Of a stretch of DNA of 53,738 bases, positions 35,341-44,167 are shown in pieces. The DNA is from CAXTEJ01 sp964243295 (GTDB taxonomy: Bacteria > Actinomycetota > Actinomycetes > Actinomycetales > Angustibacteraceae). How positions within the stretch are numbered: the first letter of the stretch is position 1; every line of letters starts with the position of its first letter. The DNA is taken from the NCBI GenBank assembly GCA_964243295.1, contig CAXTEJ010000024.1:1-53738 (forward strand), written 5' to 3'. The notes beneath the pieces were generated by a model. That model saw nothing but the letters and a program-made list of their open reading frames with translations, had not been told where the DNA came from and searched no databases. A program made the translations under genes and the position numbers.

Positions 35341-36800
35341 CTCCCGGCACCGACGTCGTGGTGGTGGGTGCCGGCCCCACCGGGATGACGGCCGCGGGCC
35401 TGCTGGCCCGGCGTGGGCTGCGCGTCACCGTGGTGGAGCGGCACCGTGAGCCCTATGCGCTGCCGCGCGCGGTCCACTTCGACGACGAGGTGCTGCGCGT
35501 CCTGACCCGCATGGGGCTCGGTGAGCAGGTGCGCGCGGTGAGCACCCCCGGGCTGGGCATGAGGCTGCTGGACGGCGAACGGCGCGTGCTGCTCGAACTC
35601 CCGCGCGACCCGACCGGCGGCGTGGACGGCTTTCCAGGCGCCAACATGTTCGACCAGCCCGACCTCGAGCGCGTGCTGCGTGCGGACCTCGCCGGCCGGG
35701 CCGAGCTGCGCACCGGCGAGGAGGTCGTCGGCACCCGGCAGGTGTCGGACGACGAGGTCGTCGTCTCGCTCGCTGGCGGCGCCGACGTCCGGGCGCGGGC
35801 GGTGTTGGCGTGCGACGGCGCTCAAAGCGGTGTGCGGCAGGGACTTGGGATCGGGCTGCGGTCGCTGGGGCAGTCGCGCACCTGGCTCGTGGTCGACGTC
35901 CGGACGACGGACGAGCTGGACGAGTGGCGCGGGGTGCTGCAGGTGTGCGACCCGCGCCGGGCGGCGACTTTCATGCGCGTGGGGCCGCGGCGCTACCGGC
36001 TCGAGCTGGCGGTGCTGGGGGGGGAGTCGCAGGCAGAGCTCACCGCGCCCTCGCGGCTGACGGCCCTGGCGGAGCCGTGGCTCGGGCCCGCCGGGTCGTG
36101 GCAGGTGCTGCGCGCCACGACGTACACCTACGGCGCACGAGTGGCCGAGAGGTGGCGCGAGGGACGCGTGCTGCTGCTCGGTGACGCCGCACACCAGACC
36201 CCGCCCTTCCTGGGGCAGGGGATGTGCGCCGGCATCCGCGATGCCGCGAACCTGGAGTGGAAGCTCGCGGGGGTGCTCGACGACACGCTGGCCGAGGGCG
36301 TGCTCGACACCTACGAGCTGGAGCGGCGCCCGCACGTCACGTACGTGATCCGCGTCGCGGCTGCGCTGGGTGTGGTGATGACCCGTGGGGGGTCGCTGAC
36401 ATCGGTGGCGCGGTCGGGAGCGCTGCGGGCCGCCGGTGCCGTCCCCGGTCTGCCGCAACGGATCACGGAGCATGCCTGGCCTGCCCTGACCGGCGGTCCG
36501 CTGCTGCGGGCACCCCGCACCGTCCGTCGTTCAGCTGTGGGCCGCCTGCTGCCGACCCCGCTCGTCGACACGACGAACGGCCAAGCTCGGCTTGACTCGT
36601 TGCTGGGCAACGGTTTCAGCCACCTGTCTGCTGGAGTGCCGGGTCGGCCGCCTGCAGGGGTTCGCTCGTGGCGAGTCGTCGACGGTCGGCCGTCAGCCGA
36701 CGGCGAGCTCAGCTCGGGCCCGCTGTCCGCCTGGTTGCGACGGCACGGCGCCCGGGAGGTGCTCGTGCGGCCCGACCGTGTCGTGGCGCAGCAGCGCTGA
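35337..36800 (+). CDS. FAD-dependent aromatic hydroxylase (MhpA/PheA-like monooxygenase)
   Basis: 487 residues. The FAD motif VVVVGAGPTGMTAAGLLARR is at the N-terminus. PRAVHFDDEVLRVL carries an active-site Arg/His typical of 3-(3-hydroxyphenyl)propionate hydroxylases. The second FAD motif GDAAHQTPPFLGQGMCAGIR is complete. It resembles MhpA but lacks sequence proof of substrate; the C-terminal thioredoxin-like part is short. A start at 35220 exists but would overlap the DUF1697 gene. Confidence 0.87.
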   Translation: MTPGTDVVVVGAGPTGMTAAGLLARRGLRVTVVERHREPYALPRAVHFDDEVLRVLTRMGLGEQVRAVSTPGLGMRLLDGERRVLLELPRDPTGGVDGFPGANMFDQPDLERVLRADLAGRAELRTGEEVVGTRQVSDDEVVVSLAGGADVRARAVLACDGAQSGVRQGLGIGLRSLGQSRTWLVVDVRTTDELDEWRGVLQVCDPRRAATFMRVGPRRYRLELAVLGGESQAELTAPSRLTALAEPWLGPAGSWQVLRATTYTYGARVAERWREGRVLLLGDAAHQTPPFLGQGMCAGIRDAANLEWKLAGVLDDTLAEGVLDTYELERRPHVTYVIRVAAALGVVMTRGGSLTSVARSGALRAAGAVPGLPQRITEHAWPALTGGPLLRAPRTVRRSAVGRLLPTPLVDTTNGQARLDSLLGNGFSHLSAGVPGRPPAGVRSWRVVDGRPSADGELSSGPLSAWLRRHGAREVLVRPDRVVAQQR

Positions 36801-36802
36801 GG

Positions 36803-37429
36803 TCAGGAGCCGATGTCGGGGGAGGACGCCGCGATCTGCTTGAGCACCACGCGCTCGAGGCGCTCGCGGTCGGCGTCCGACGAGATCTGCAGCCGCAGGC
36901 CGACCGAGTCGTCGCCGGCCGAGGCGACCTGACCGGTCGCGAGCACGGGGGCGTCGTCGTCGCCCATGAACACCGTGACCTCGACGTCGTCGCCGACGGC
37001 CAGCTCGAGATCGTCCTCGACGGCCAGGCGCATACCGCCCGAAGACACGTCGACAGTCTGCGCTGCAACGGATTCCACGCCCGGAGCGGCGAGCCGCGCA
37101 GCCAGCGACAGCGGGGCGCGGACCGCCGCGCGGCGGGTGTCAGCCGCGAGCATGACGCCGGTGAGGTCGAGCTCGGTGGCGTCGAGCGTCGGGCGGGCCA
37201 GGGCCTCGTGGACTCGCGCCTGCCCGGACGGCCCCTGGGTCTCCACCCACACGCGCGCACCGACCAGCGCCTCGACGGAATCCGTGCTGAGCCGCACCGT
37301 GCTGGTGACCACGAGGCCGCCGGGGCCGGTCGACCAGGACGTGAGGACGCCGTGGTGCAGGCCGGTGTCGTCGACGGGGAGCAGCCGGACGTCACTGCCC
37401 TCGAGCGGTTCGGTGCCCTGCAGATCCAT
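36803..37429 (-). CDS. PilZ-domain protein
   Basis: 208 residues. The N-terminal ~90 residues form a YcgR-like (PilZN) region, followed by PilZ from residue 98. The cyclic-di-GMP motifs are both present: RAAVR (Arg100, Arg104) and DVSSGG (Asp127, Ser129, Gly132). It probably binds c-di-GMP and adjusts a partner. Two adjacent ATGs (37432, 37429) follow GAGGAGG; the second has better spacing. The gene stands convergent to the hydroxylase with a 2-base gap. Confidence 0.88.
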   Translation of the reverse strand: MDLQGTEPLEGSDVRLLPVDDTGLHHGVLTSWSTGPGGLVVTSTVRLSTDSVEALVGARVWVETQGPSGQARVHEALARPTLDATELDLTGVMLAADTRRAAVRAPLSLAARLAAPGVESVAAQTVDVSSGGMRLAVEDDLELAVGDDVEVTVFMGDDDAPVLATGQVASAGDDSVGLRLQISSDADRERLERVVLKQIAASSPDIGS

Positions 37430-37638
37430 CATGGCCTCCTCGTTCCTCCGGGTTGGCTGTGTCACTGGCGGGCCACACCCTGTCACACGCCGGTCGTGCT
37501 ACGGCGGCGAAGGCCGGCCTCTCGTCGCGCAGGAGGCGAATCTGACCCGTTCGGCCGATCAAGGGCGTCCGCGATGGTTCTTCGGGTCGAACGCCCCGAC
37601 TGTCGCCGACCCGGTCGTTCGCATGCGACCGTGACCCG

Positions 37639-38148
37639 GTGATCCGGCCCGCCGACGTCCGCGATGTGCCGCGTCTGCGCGAGATCGAGCGCGCGGCCGG
37701 TGAGGCGTTCCGGGCCATCGGCATGGCTGCGATCGCGGACGACGAGCCGCCGACGCTCGCCGAGCTGGCGGCGTACCAGGCGCGGGGGAGGGCGTTGGTC
37801 GCGGACGACGGCGCGGTCGTCATGGCCTACCTGCTGATAGTCGTGGTGGACGGCGCAGCCCACGTCGAGCAGGTGTCGGTCGATCCGGCGTACGGCCAGC
37901 GTGGCTTGGGGCGCATGCTGATCGACGCCGCCGAGCGGTGGGCCGTCGCGGAGGGCCTGGGCTCCGTGACCCTGACGACATTCGCCGACGTCGCGTGGAA
38001 CGCGCCCTACTACGCGCGTCTGGGGTTCACGGTGATGGCCGAGGACGAGCTGGGCCCGCAGCTGCGGCAGGTGCGGCGACACGAGCACGAGCTCGGGCTG
38101 GACGCCTGGCCACGCGTCTGCATGCGCAGGCCCGTCGTCGACCGTTGA
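37639..38148 (+). CDS. GNAT N-acetyltransferase
   Basis: 169 residues. The core is HVEQVSVDPAYGQRGLGRML (acetyl-CoA loop QRGLGR), then WNAPYYARLGFTVM. Likely an amino-group acetyltransferase for a small molecule. GTG start. It is the first of three GNAT genes in a row, each separated by 26-85 bases; the three differ too much to be recent copies. Confidence 0.87.
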   Translation: MIRPADVRDVPRLREIERAAGEAFRAIGMAAIADDEPPTLAELAAYQARGRALVADDGAVVMAYLLIVVVDGAAHVEQVSVDPAYGQRGLGRMLIDAAERWAVAEGLGSVTLTTFADVAWNAPYYARLGFTVMAEDELGPQLRQVRRHEHELGLDAWPRVCMRRPVVDR

Positions 38149-38174
38149 CAGTGCGCCCCTGAGACACTGCACCG

Positions 38175-38603
38175 ATGATCTCGACCCTGGTGCCGGCCGA
38201 CCTGCCCGAGTGCGTCACGGTCTACACCGCGACCTTCAACGGCCCGCCGTGGAACGAGTCGTGGCACGAGTCCGACGTCGTCCGTCGGCTCGATGATCTC
38301 GTGGCGACGCCAGGTGCCGTCGGCGTCTGCGCGCGCGACGTCGGCGGCACGCTCGTCGGCTTCGCGCTCGGCCACGTGGAACGCAACCAAGGCGAGGACC
38401 ACTTCAGCCTGCGAGAGATGTGCGTCCGCAGCGACGCACAGCGATGCGGCTGGGGCGGGCAGCTGCTGGTCTCGCTCGGCGAACGTCTCCCCGACGTGGC
38501 CCGCTGGTACCTGCTGACGGCCCGTGACAGCGGACCGTCCGCGTTCTACGAGGCCCATGGCTTTCACCCTGCACACCGCATGGGCGTGTACGTCCGCCCA
38601 TGA
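38175..38603 (+). CDS. GNAT N-acetyltransferase (second)
   Basis: 142 residues. GFALGHVERNQGEDHFSLRE and MCVRSDAQRCGWGGQLLVSL carry the acetyl-CoA site (QRCGWG), and SGPSAFYEAHGFHPAHRMGV ends the fold. The substrate is unknown. Starts 26 bases after the previous stop. Confidence 0.85.
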   Translation: MISTLVPADLPECVTVYTATFNGPPWNESWHESDVVRRLDDLVATPGAVGVCARDVGGTLVGFALGHVERNQGEDHFSLREMCVRSDAQRCGWGGQLLVSLGERLPDVARWYLLTARDSGPSAFYEAHGFHPAHRMGVYVRP

Positions 38604-38688
38604 CCAGTGCTCCGGGGCCCGCCGCGGCAGCCGGCTCAGGTCGAAAATCGTTGCACAGCAGGTGGTCCGGGACGCCTAGTCTCCCGAC

Positions 38689-39234
38689 GTGCACGTACGC
38701 GCGGAGCAGCCGGCCGACGCGCCCGAGGTCAGGGCGCTGCATCTGGCTGCGTTCGGCGACCACGGCTCGGTCGTCGCAGCGCTCGTCGACGACCTGCGCG
38801 GGTCGATGACGGACGACGGGCTGTCGCTGGTCGCCGAGGACGCCGGCGAGGTCGTCGGCCCCGTGATGTTCTCCCACAGCCTGCTCGACGCCCCGCGTCG
38901 TCTCGTCAACGTGCAGGTGCTCAGCCCGTTGGCGGTGCGACCGGACAAGCAGCGGCGGGGCATGGGCGCCGCGCTCGTGCAGGCGGGCCTGCAGACGCTC
39001 GGGGAGCGGGGAGTCCCGCTGGTGTTCCTCGAGGGTGACCCTCGCACGTACGCGCGGCTGGGCTTTCGTCCCGGCGCGGAGCACGGCTTCCGCAAGCCGT
39101 CGCTGCGGATACCCGACCCCGCCTTCCAGGTGATCGAGCTGCCGGCGTACGAACCGTGGATGACCGGCACCCTGGTGTACTCCGCCACGTTCTGGCGCCA
39201 CGACGCCGTCGGCCTGCGCGACGAGAGCGCCTGA
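38689..39234 (+). CDS. GNAT N-acetyltransferase (third, YhbS-like)
   Basis: 181 residues. RAEQPADAPEVRALHLAAFG at the N-terminus and LSPLAVRPDKQRRGMGAALV with the RRGMG acetyl-CoA loop. The FLEGDPRTYARLGFRPG block and the LPAYEPWMTGTLVYS tail resemble the YhbS-type family. Substrate unknown. Starts 85 bases after the previous GNAT gene. Confidence 0.87.
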   Translation: MHVRAEQPADAPEVRALHLAAFGDHGSVVAALVDDLRGSMTDDGLSLVAEDAGEVVGPVMFSHSLLDAPRRLVNVQVLSPLAVRPDKQRRGMGAALVQAGLQTLGERGVPLVFLEGDPRTYARLGFRPGAEHGFRKPSLRIPDPAFQVIELPAYEPWMTGTLVYSATFWRHDAVGLRDESA

Positions 39235-39244
39235 CCCAGGGGAA

Positions 39245-40057
39245 ATGCGTGTGACGGCCGCGACGACGTTCTCTACCCTTCACCGCGTGAGAGCACCCGA
39301 CGCCGCCTTCGCGGACCCGCGCCTCGCCGTCCTGTACGACGTGCTCGACAGCGACCGCACGGACCTCGACGTGTACGAGGACGTGGTCGCAGAGCTCCGG
39401 GCCGCCAGCGTGGTCGACATCGGTTGTGGCACAGGTACTCTGGCTGTACGCCTTGCCGCCAAGGGCCTCTCCGTCCTGGGCGTCGACCCCGCCGAGGCGT
39501 CGCTCGACGTCGCCCGCGCGAAGCCGTACGCGGACCAGGTCACGTGGGTGCACGGCGACGCCACGGCCGCCGCAGCGCTGCAGCCGGCCGCCGACCTCGC
39601 GCTGATGACCGGCAACGTCGCCCAGGTGTTCGTCTCGGACGACGGCTGGTCGCTCACGCTCGAGGCGGTGCGCCGCTGCCTGCGCCCGGGCGGGTGGTTC
39701 GTCCTGGAGAGCCGCCGTCCAGCGGTGCGCGACTGGGAGACGTGGGACGTCCCCCTCACGACCATCTCTATCGGCGATGGGGCGCACGTCACCGTTGCCC
39801 AGCAGGTGACACGAGTAGCCCTGCCACTGGTCACGTTCGAGTCGACCACCCGCGTCGGCGGTGAGACGCTTCGGTCGGCGTCGACGCTCCGGTTCCGCGA
39901 CTGCAACGAGATCGCGGGCGACCTGCGGCAGCACGGCTTCGACGTCATCGACGTCCGAGAGGCGCCGGACCGACCCGGCAAGGAGTACGTCTTCCTCGCC
40001 TCACGTGGCGCTGTGCGCCATCCGCGCCGTGCGTGGTCTGCGGAGGCATCCTGCTGA
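39245..40057 (+). CDS. Class I SAM-dependent methyltransferase
   Basis: 270 residues from ATG 39245, or 256 from GTG 39287, which may be the true start since conservation begins with APDAAFADPRLAVLYDVLD. The SAM motif VVDIGCGTGTLAVRLAAKG is followed by GVDPAEASLDVARAK and the post-motif LRPGGWFVLESRRP. The target, a small molecule or other substrate, is unknown. Ends before a strong terminator at 40116. Confidence 0.87.
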   Translation: MRVTAATTFSTLHRVRAPDAAFADPRLAVLYDVLDSDRTDLDVYEDVVAELRAASVVDIGCGTGTLAVRLAAKGLSVLGVDPAEASLDVARAKPYADQVTWVHGDATAAAALQPAADLALMTGNVAQVFVSDDGWSLTLEAVRRCLRPGGWFVLESRRPAVRDWETWDVPLTTISIGDGAHVTVAQQVTRVALPLVTFESTTRVGGETLRSASTLRFRDCNEIAGDLRQHGFDVIDVREAPDRPGKEYVFLASRGAVRHPRRAWSAEASC

Positions 40058-40115
40058 TCCGCTGACGATGGTCCGCGACTCGTTCGGGGACCGCAACAGC
40101 TCTGGCCCGCCGGAC

Positions 40116-40145
40116 GCCTGCACCCGGTTGGCAACGGGTGCAGGC
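40116..40145. terminator. Bidirectional-looking terminator hairpin
   Basis: A perfect 11-bp stem, GCCTGCACCCG (40116-40126) with CGGGTGCAGGC (40135-40145), and an 8-base loop. It separates the methyltransferase gene from the decayed transporter on the other strand. Confidence 0.75.
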
Positions 40146-40173
40146 GGGGCGTGATGCGTATCCCGTGCCGGTC

Positions 40174-40640
40174 TCACACGGGGCTGAGCACCCACTCCGG
40201 CTCGGGGCGGGGCGCCTCCGGCGCCTCGGCGGCCTCGATCGTCAGGGCTGGCAGGAGCTGGTCGAGCCAGGAGGGGATGTACCAGTTGGCCCGCCCGAGC
40301 AGGTGCATCACGGCGGGGACCAGGAAGGTGCGGACGACGAAGGCGTCGAGCAGGACCGCCGACCCCAGGCGACGCCGAACAGCTTGATGGTGCGATCGGC
40401 GCCGAGGACGAAGCCGGCAAACACGGCGATCATGAGCAGACCGGCGGCGCTGATGATGCCTCCGGTTTCACCCTGCCCGACGTGATGGCCCGCGCGTTGT
40501 CGCCGGTGCGCTGACACTCCTCGTGGATCCGGCTGACCAGGAACACTTGATCGTCCATCGACAGCCCGATCGCGAAGAACAGCAGGGGCAGTAACGCCTC
40601 GATGGGCCCCCCCGCTGCCGATCCCGAGGGCCTGACGGGT
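40174..40640 (-). pseudogene. C-terminal remnant of an MMPL/RND-type transporter
   Basis: The minus strand holds the C-terminal third of an MMPL family membrane transporter, broken into at least three frames. Pieces in order are IEALLPLLFFAIGLSMDDQV, FLVSRIHEECQRTGDNARA, then (new frame) TGGIISAAGLLMIAVFAGFV and GADRTIKLFGV, then (new frame) the end of the gene (ending PEWVLSPV, stop at 40174-40176). The N-terminal two thirds are missing. Relatives export lipids or glycolipids. It is now a remnant beside the polysaccharide operon. Confidence 0.8.
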
Positions 40641-40755
40641 GTGGTGATGCTGCGCCACCGCTGAGCGGCCGGTGAAGGGTGATCATCTGGCCCTCCGGCT
40701 CGTGCCACCGCGCGGCCGTCGGCACGGCAGCACAGTCACGGAATGACGGGTACGG

Positions 40756-40771
40756 TGTGACGTAGGTCACG
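40756..40771 (+). promoter_or_regulatory. CRP/GlxR-type binding site upstream of the polysaccharide operon
   Basis: TGTGACGTAGGTCACG matches TGTGA-NN-TA-NN-TCACA (the actinobacterial CRP/GlxR consensus) at every fixed base except the last. It lies 37 bp before the wecB-like ATG. Its centre is about 43 bp upstream of the inferred transcription start, a typical activating distance. Confidence 0.6.
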
Positions 40772-40794
40772 GTCGTTCATCTGAATCGGAACGT

Positions 40795-40800
40795 TACAGT
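40795..40800 (+). promoter_or_regulatory. Probable -10 box of the wecB operon
   Basis: TACAGT fits TANNNT. It would place the transcript start within a few bases of the ATG at 40809, giving a leaderless or nearly leaderless message. No clear -35 is seen, consistent with activator dependence through the CRP-type site. Confidence 0.4.
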
Positions 40801-40808
40801 CCTGGACC

Positions 40809-41939
40809 ATGCCTACCGTCGAGCCGCGACGTGTCTTGGTCGTGATGGGAACCAGGCCTGAGGTCGTCAAGCTCGCGCCGGTGATCCGAGCTCTTGAGAG
40901 CTCCGCGCGTCTGGAGCCTGTCGTCTGCGTCACGGGTCAGCACCAGCAGCTGCTCGAGCAGACTCTCCGTGAGTTCGACCTTGTCCCGGACATCCGTCTG
41001 GCCGTAATGCGCGCCGCACAGACGCCATCCGGCACAGCCGCACGACTGATGGACGAGCTTCCCCGCGTCTATGACGAGGTGAGACCCGGCACCGTCGTCG
41101 TGCAGGGCGACACAACAACAGCTTTTGCAGCAGGGCTGTCGGCGTTCTACCAAGGTACCCAAGTGGCTCACGTCGAGGCGGGGCTGCGGACAGGTGACAT
41201 GACGTCACCGTTTCCTGAAGAGGCGAATCGGCGCATGCTTGCCGCCATCGCTGCGATGCACTTCTCGCCGACGCCCCGGGCCCGGCAGAACCTGCTCGAC
41301 GAGGGGGTGCCGGCAGACAGGGTCTGGCTGACGGGGAACACCGTCATCGACGCGCTGGGTCTTCTGTTGCCGGCGCTCGTGGTTCCCGCCGCGCAGCCGA
41401 AACGAGATCGTGAGGTCCTCGTGACCGCTCATCGCCGCGAGAGTCTCGGCGGTGGCCTTGCTGAGGTCGGCGCAGCGTTAAGAATCCTGGCCGGTCGCCA
41501 TCCTGACATCAAGTTCACGTGGGTTCTGCACCCGAACCCCGCGGTGCGGGCGGAGGTCCTCGCTGGCCTGGCGGGCGCCGGTGCTCCGAACCTCGTTGCC
41601 CGAGATCCGCTGCCCTACGGAGAGTTCATCCGTCGGCTGGCTGGTGCTGCGCTGGTGCTGACGGACTCCGGCGGTATCCAAGAGGAGGCGCCGGCGTTGG
41701 GCGTTCCAGTACTGGTGCTCGGTGAGAAGACAGCGAGGACTGAGGGCGTGTGTTCCGGTGCGGCGCACACCACGGCTCTGTGTCGTGACGCGGTGGTCGC
41801 TGCGACGGAGGCGGCACTGGCACGACCGGCGCTGGAGAAGCATGAGACCCTCTACGGCGATGGCTTCGCCGCGGCGCGCATCGTCGAGGTCCTGTCACGC
41901 ATCTCGAGCGGCGAGGTCCGCGTGCTGAAGCATGCCTGA
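40809..41939 (+). CDS. wecB: UDP-N-acetylglucosamine 2-epimerase (non-hydrolysing)
   Basis: Converts UDP-GlcNAc to UDP-ManNAc, a precursor for surface polysaccharides. 376 residues with all family blocks: VVMGTRPEVVKLAPVI, VVQGDTTTAFA, VAHVEAGLRTGD, PEEANRR, LTGNTVIDAL, VTAHRRES and LTDSGGIQEEAPALGVPVLV. The last substrate loop, usually TERPEG, reads TARTEG, a small change near the UDP site. More A/T-ending codons than in the housekeeping genes suggest transfer. It overlaps the next gene by 8 bases. Confidence 0.9.
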   Translation: MPTVEPRRVLVVMGTRPEVVKLAPVIRALESSARLEPVVCVTGQHQQLLEQTLREFDLVPDIRLAVMRAAQTPSGTAARLMDELPRVYDEVRPGTVVVQGDTTTAFAAGLSAFYQGTQVAHVEAGLRTGDMTSPFPEEANRRMLAAIAAMHFSPTPRARQNLLDEGVPADRVWLTGNTVIDALGLLLPALVVPAAQPKRDREVLVTAHRRESLGGGLAEVGAALRILAGRHPDIKFTWVLHPNPAVRAEVLAGLAGAGAPNLVARDPLPYGEFIRRLAGAALVLTDSGGIQEEAPALGVPVLVLGEKTARTEGVCSGAAHTTALCRDAVVAATEAALARPALEKHETLYGDGFAAARIVEVLSRISSGEVRVLKHA

Positions 41940-42963
41940 CGACGGGGCCGCATCCGACCTGCTGGCCAGCTGGTTGTGCTCAGACCACGTGCAGGTCGAA
42001 GGGGGACCGTCATCCGGTGCCGTCGTCGGTTGGACCGCCGAGGACGGCAGGCCTGCATTTGTCTACCCCGAGATCACGGGCTACTACCTGACTTGGCTTG
42101 CCGGCTTGGCTAGCAGTCAGCCGGCGGCGAAGGCCCTTGCCACTGAGCGGGCGACCGCCGCGGTGGGGTGGCTGGCCCGGGTGAGAGGCGGTGACCTGCC
42201 GCCGACCAGGCTGGATCTTCGAGGCCGGAGCCTGCCTGGATGGCGGTCCCGCGCGTTATTCGTCTTCGACATCGCCATGGTCGTGCGAGGTCTGTCCGCC
42301 GTGAGCCCCCTGGTCGGTGCTGCGGCCGACGACCTGAGGGCGAGATGGGTGCTCCGCGTCTCCGAGCACCTGACCGAGCACGGGCAGCTTATGCCGCTTT
42401 GCCCCGAGCCGGGTGTCGTCCTTCCCAACCGTTGGGCGACGCGGCCGGGCCCGCATCTTGCGAAGGCATCCGCCGCGCTGATGCTGAGCGGCCAGTTGCC
42501 CCGCCGACTGGCGGCGGCCGCTGAGACGACGCTGTCGCGCTGGACGCAGGCGTCGCCGACACCGCTATCGGTGGACGAGCTGCACCCGGCGCTGTACCAA
42601 GTCGAGGCCCTGCTCATGACGGGTCGAGCACCAGGTCGTGCTGCGGAGGTCTTGCGTGACGTCCTTTCCCAGATGCGCGAGGGGAGAGGACGTCGCGGGG
42701 ACGTGATCAGCCAGGCGCTTCGCGCCGCGATGCTGCTCCGTCGGCACGACGTGGCGACGGCACCGTCGGATGTGGTCGTCAACCGCCTGCGCTTCTGGCT
42801 GGGTCAGCACATCACGCCCCGTGGATCTGTGCTCTTCGTTGAACACGGCGAACGACACCACAACGTGTGGGCCACCATGTTCGCTCACCAGGCCCTGAGG
42901 CTGCACGACCGATCCACCGCGGGACATCCCATCCCCGTCATAGCGCACACGGATGTGGTGTGA
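41932..42963 (+). CDS. Unrecognised all-helical protein of the polysaccharide operon
   Basis: 343 residues, no signal peptide and no membrane segment. It begins near YPEITGYYLTWLAGLASS. It consists of successive helical pairs (AVGWLARVRGGDLPP, RALFVFDIAMVVRGLSAVS, ALYQVEALLMTGRAPGRA, QALRAAMLLRRHDVAT), ending HNVWATMFAHQALRLHD. The pattern recalls an (alpha/alpha)-toroid, as in sugar epimerases, glycosidases and terpenoid cyclases, but I see no diagnostic catalytic motif. The position between wecB and a glycosyltransferase, with overlap and a 3-base gap, implies a role in glycan building or modification. Function unknown. Confidence 0.75.
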   Translation: MPDDGAASDLLASWLCSDHVQVEGGPSSGAVVGWTAEDGRPAFVYPEITGYYLTWLAGLASSQPAAKALATERATAAVGWLARVRGGDLPPTRLDLRGRSLPGWRSRALFVFDIAMVVRGLSAVSPLVGAAADDLRARWVLRVSEHLTEHGQLMPLCPEPGVVLPNRWATRPGPHLAKASAALMLSGQLPRRLAAAAETTLSRWTQASPTPLSVDELHPALYQVEALLMTGRAPGRAAEVLRDVLSQMREGRGRRGDVISQALRAAMLLRRHDVATAPSDVVVNRLRFWLGQHITPRGSVLFVEHGERHHNVWATMFAHQALRLHDRSTAGHPIPVIAHTDVV

Positions 42964-42966
42964 CAC

Positions 42967-44166
42967 GTGAAGATCGCGTACTTGGCTAACCGGCTCACCG
43001 AAGTGGGCGCCACCTTCATCCGTCACGAGATGACTGCCGTGACCCATGCCGGTCATGTCGTGCTGCCCTTTTCGGTGCGGACGCCGGGCGAGGAGGATCG
43101 CGCCCTAAGCGAGCCCTCTATGCCGGCTCCCACGACCTATCTGCTGGCCCGTAGCCGGCTGGTGCCCGAGGTGCTGGCCGAGACCATCACCCGGCCTGCC
43201 GCGGTACTCAGGGCGGCGCGCTTGGTCACCTCGACGTCCGCGGCCGGTGTCTACGGCCGAGCACGGTCCGTCATTCAGCTCATCGCTGGGATCCGGCTCG
43301 GCCGCCAGCTCCGGTCGCAAGGCGTCGACCACCTGCACAACCACGGCGTCCACAGCGCACCCGTGGCCATGGTCGCGTCGACGGTCGCCTGCGTGCCGTA
43401 CAGCTTCACAACACACGGACCGCCTGAGTTCGACTCTCCTGAGCAACCGCACCTGGAGGTGCATGCCCAGCAGGCGGCCTTCATCGCGGCGGTGACCCAC
43501 GTCGTCCGTGGCGAGGTGTGCCGGATGATTCCGATGAGCTTCTGGGACCGTGTGCACGTGGTGCGGTGCGGTCTGCCAGCCGAGCAGCTGCACCAGGCGG
43601 CAGCCGAGGTGCCGGATGTCCCGGTCGTCGTCTGCGTCGCGCGGCTCGACGAGCGCAAGGGTCAGCAGCTCCTGCTGTCGGCCGCACACGGCCTGCTGGC
43701 CGAAGGACAGCAGATCAGCGTCGTGCTGGTCGGCGACGGTCCTACGCGCGACGAGCTGCAGCGTTGGGTAGAACGCCACGACATGACGGACCACGTCCGA
43801 TTCACCGGGTGGCTCGCAAGTCACGACGTACGACGAGAACTGGTGCTGGCCCGCGGGTTGGTCCTGCCCAGCCTGGCCGAGGGCCTGCCTCTAGCGGTCA
43901 TGGAGGCGCTGGCCGCCGGTCGTCCGGTGGTGGCGACAGCAGTCGGCGCCGTGGCCGAGCTCGTCCGACCGGGCGAGACGGGTTGGCTGGTCCCGCCGAC
44001 GGACGTCGACGCCCTCTCCACGGCGCTCCAGCACCTGCTGCACAGCCCTACCCGGGATCTCACGGCGATGGGGGTGCGCGGCGCGGAGTTGGTGCGGGAG
44101 AGGCACGACGCCACGCGTGAGGCCCACACGCTCCTCGGACACGTCGAGCGACTCCGAAAGGGTTGA
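42967..44166 (+). CDS. Glycosyltransferase family 4
   Basis: 399 residues with the GT-B fold. The N-terminal acceptor domain has RLTEVGATFIRHEM and GVDHLHNHGVHSAPVAMVAS. The C-terminal donor domain has VVCVARLDERKGQQLLLSAA and LPSLAEGLPLAVMEALAAGR, containing the E-x7-E motif of retaining GT4 enzymes. It transfers a nucleotide sugar to a polysaccharide or lipid-linked acceptor, probably at the cytoplasmic face. GTG start, 3 bases after the helical protein's stop. Confidence 0.9.
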   Translation: MKIAYLANRLTEVGATFIRHEMTAVTHAGHVVLPFSVRTPGEEDRALSEPSMPAPTTYLLARSRLVPEVLAETITRPAAVLRAARLVTSTSAAGVYGRARSVIQLIAGIRLGRQLRSQGVDHLHNHGVHSAPVAMVASTVACVPYSFTTHGPPEFDSPEQPHLEVHAQQAAFIAAVTHVVRGEVCRMIPMSFWDRVHVVRCGLPAEQLHQAAAEVPDVPVVVCVARLDERKGQQLLLSAAHGLLAEGQQISVVLVGDGPTRDELQRWVERHDMTDHVRFTGWLASHDVRRELVLARGLVLPSLAEGLPLAVMEALAAGRPVVATAVGAVAELVRPGETGWLVPPTDVDALSTALQHLLHSPTRDLTAMGVRGAELVRERHDATREAHTLLGHVERLRKG

Positions 44167-44167
44167 C

